A DNA stretch of 64,000 nt, from contig NC_013889.1 of assembly GCF_000025545.1 (NCBI RefSeq), positions 2,411,501-2,475,500 on the forward strand, written 5' to 3'. This DNA is from Thioalkalivibrio sp. K90mix (GTDB lineage Bacteria; Pseudomonadota; Gammaproteobacteria; Ectothiorhodospirales; Ectothiorhodospiraceae). Below the pieces are notes generated by a model. It did no database searches. It was not told where the DNA came from and saw only the letters and a list, made by a program, of their open reading frames with translations. Shown here in pieces: positions 62,458-64,000 of the stretch (the first letter of the stretch is position 1; every line of letters begins with the position of its first letter). The position numbers were made by a program, and so were the translations under genes.

Positions 62458-64000
62458 TCAGACGGGCTTCGATTTCCACTGGACCGTGTAGAGATCCCGC
62501 CGCCGGTCACGCAGGTTGCGCACCGAGCCGTGATTGCGCAGTTCTTTCAGGTTGTCGAGGTCAAGATCGACAATCAGGGTCATCTCGGTATTGGGCGTCG
62601 CCTCGGCGGCCACCGCATCGTGCGGGAATGCGAAATCGGACGGTGTGAACACCGCCGCCTGTGAATACTGCATATCCATGTTCTCGACCTTCGGCAGGTT
62701 GCCGACCGAGCCGGACATGACCACATAACACTCGTTTTCGATCGCGCGCGCCTGGGCACAACGGCGCACCCGCAGATAGGCATTCTTGGTGTCGGTCCAG
62801 AACGGCACGAACAGGATCTGCAGCCCCTTCTCGGCCATCACCCGGGGCAGCTCCGGGAACTCGACGTCGTAGCAGATCAGGATGCCGATCTTGCCGAAGT
62901 CGGTGTCGAACACGTGCACCTCGTCGCCACCCTGCAGGCCCCAGTAGGCGACCTCGTCGGGGGTGACGTGCACCTTGTACTGGCGATCCCAGGTGCCATC
63001 GCGCCGGCACAGGTAGGAGACATTGCGCAGGACCTCGTCGCTGTACTCGGGCATCGAACCGGCGACGATATTGATGTTGTAGGCAAGCGCCAGGCGCACC
63101 ATCTCCTCGCGGATCTGCTCGGTGTATTCGGCCAGGTGGCGCACCGCCTCGGCCGGGTATTCCTGGTTGAATGCCCCCATCAGCGGCCCGTTGAAGAACT
63201 CCGGGAACAGCACGCAGTCGGAGCGGTAGCCGGAGACGGCATCGACAAAGTACTCCACCTGCTGAAACAGCGAATCGAGGTGCGGGGTCGGCCGCATCTG
63301 CCACTGGACCACGCCAATGCGCACGTCCGACCGGCTCCCCCCGATCAGCTTCTCCTTCTCCTCGTAGTAGATGTTCAGCCACTCGATCAGCGTCGCGTAG
63401 GCGCCGGACTTCTCGTCGTCCGGGAGGTAGTTGGTGATGATCTTGCGGACGTGGAAATCGTTGGCCAGCTGAAAGGTCAGGATCGGGTCGGTGACCTCGT
63501 GGTTCTTCACCTTCTCCACATACTGTTGTGGAGTCAGTTCGTCACGGTACTGCTCGTAGCCCGGAATGCGCCCACCGGCCACGATCGCGCGCAGATTGAG
63601 CTTCTGGCACAGCTCCTTGCGCGCGTCGTACAGGCGACGCCCGAGACGCAGGCCGCGGTAATCGGGGTGGACGAAGATATCCACGCCATAGAGGGTGTCG
63701 CCGTCCGGGTCGTGAGTTGTCAGAAACCCGTTTCCGGTGATCTGCCAGTAGCCGTGCTGATCGCCGAAACGCTTGTATTCGACGATCAGGCTGATCGCCG
63801 CGGCTACCACCTTGCCCTTGTCCTCGATGCAGATCTGGCCCTCGGGGAAACGGGAGATCTGCGAACGAAACTGGGCCTCGCTCCAGGCCCCGTCGAGGTC
63901 CTCGTAGACCCGCTCCATGATCTCGCGGATATCGTCGTAGTCCTCCATCCGCGTCGGCCGCAGCGTCAGCCGGTGCGGCACATTGGGGTCGGCATCTTGC
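62458..64000 (-). CDS. GNAT - carbon-nitrogen hydrolase fusion protein, 5' end near or beyond the window edge
   Basis: About 507 residues visible from a GTG at 63981, but the frame is open to the window end (DADPNV before MPHR...), so the true start is likely outside. An N-terminal acetyltransferase domain (about 5-200; FVHPDYRGLRLGRRLYD) is followed by a nitrilase-superfamily domain (about 220-490) with its catalytic triad: Glu in LFPEFFNG, Lys in YKVHVTPDE and Cys in LICYDVEFPE. The same two-domain fusion is known across bacteria; its amide substrate is unknown. Confidence 0.92.
   Translation of the reverse strand, partial: QDADPNVPHRLTLRPTRMEDYDDIREIMERVYEDLDGAWSEAQFRSQISRFPEGQICIEDKGKVVAAAISLIVEYKRFGDQHGYWQITGNGFLTTHDPDGDTLYGVDIFVHPDYRGLRLGRRLYDARKELCQKLNLRAIVAGGRIPGYEQYRDELTPQQYVEKVKNHEVTDPILTFQLANDFHVRKIITNYLPDDEKSGAYATLIEWLNIYYEEKEKLIGGSRSDVRIGVVQWQMRPTPHLDSLFQQVEYFVDAVSGYRSDCVLFPEFFNGPLMGAFNQEYPAEAVRHLAEYTEQIREEMVRLALAYNINIVAGSMPEYSDEVLRNVSYLCRRDGTWDRQYKVHVTPDEVAYWGLQGGDEVHVFDTDFGKIGILICYDVEFPELPRVMAEKGLQILFVPFWTDTKNAYLRVRRCAQARAIENECYVVMSGSVGNLPKVENMDMQYSQAAVFTPSDFAFPHDAVAAEATPNTEMTLIVDLDLDNLKELRNHGSVRNLRDRRRDLYTVQWKSKPV

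Overview
The window is GC-rich, densely packed bacterial chromosome with about 60 recognisable genes, no insertion sequence, no CRISPR array and no rRNA. Gene content points to a gammaproteobacterium: gamma-type GshA, bifunctional-type ArgA, Coq7, the AmgK/MurU recycling pair, a DksA, an OxyR with Cys199/Cys208 and a YheS-type ABC-F protein. Two membrane-associated DsrE-family proteins and a cyanobacterial/plant-like sucrose pair (sucrose-phosphate synthase plus GH100 invertase) suggest a halophilic or alkaliphilic sulfur oxidiser of the Ectothiorhodospiraceae, for example Thioalkalivibrio. That placement is inference; nothing in the window proves it.

Layout, 1-17.5 kb. A radC end, ilvD, an HMA metal-binding protein, a DUF192 protein and argA are followed by a fatty acid hydroxylase, a DksA with a degraded zinc finger, and a cpdA-amgK-murU operon. 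Next comes an ECF sigma operon read leftward (sigma, a transmembrane anti-sigma carrying a DsrE domain, and a second membrane DsrE protein). It is divergent from a three-gene block (unknown protein, GCS2 ligase, M14 deacylase). Then come tRNA-Met(CAU), a thioredoxin-like ferredoxin, a DUF481 outer-membrane protein divergent from a GlcF-like iron-sulfur protein, and coq7.

Layout, 17.5-30.4 kb. A sucrose operon (GH100 invertase then SPS) is divergent from a TetR - class II cytochrome c - RND efflux operon. An EAL phosphodiesterase, msrB and an MFS transporter follow. A 909-bp gene-free stretch then holds two ~310-bp inverted copies of a repeat around a smaller hairpin repeat.

Layout, 30.4-46 kb. 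A second RND pump and its adaptor are followed by glutathione genes (Xi-class GST and gshA), an acetolactate decarboxylase with an extra N-terminal helix segment, an AraC regulator, and a methyltransferase / truncated haemoglobin / DUF302 operon. Several membrane and envelope proteins follow, one with a Pho-box-like site in front of it.

Layout, 46-64 kb. mtfA with a FliL-like secreted protein, yheS, a diguanylate cyclase with a sigma54-like promoter, oxyR-DUF3301, and an operon of inositol-phosphatase family protein, HAMP adenylate cyclase and repeat lipoprotein. Then come a TraB protein, a quinone reductase, two overlapping Slp lipoprotein genes, an HDOD protein, a secreted dienelactone hydrolase, a tail-anchored response regulator with a long coiled coil, and a GNAT-nitrilase fusion cut by the right edge.

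Shared themes are envelope and redox stress (ECF/DsrE, oxyR, msrB, glutathione), second messengers (cpdA and adenylate cyclase for cAMP; GGDEF and EAL proteins for c-di-GMP), drug or solvent efflux, and osmoadaptation through sucrose. The most promising unusual system is the ECF sigma operon with periplasmic DsrE domains at 8889-10783.
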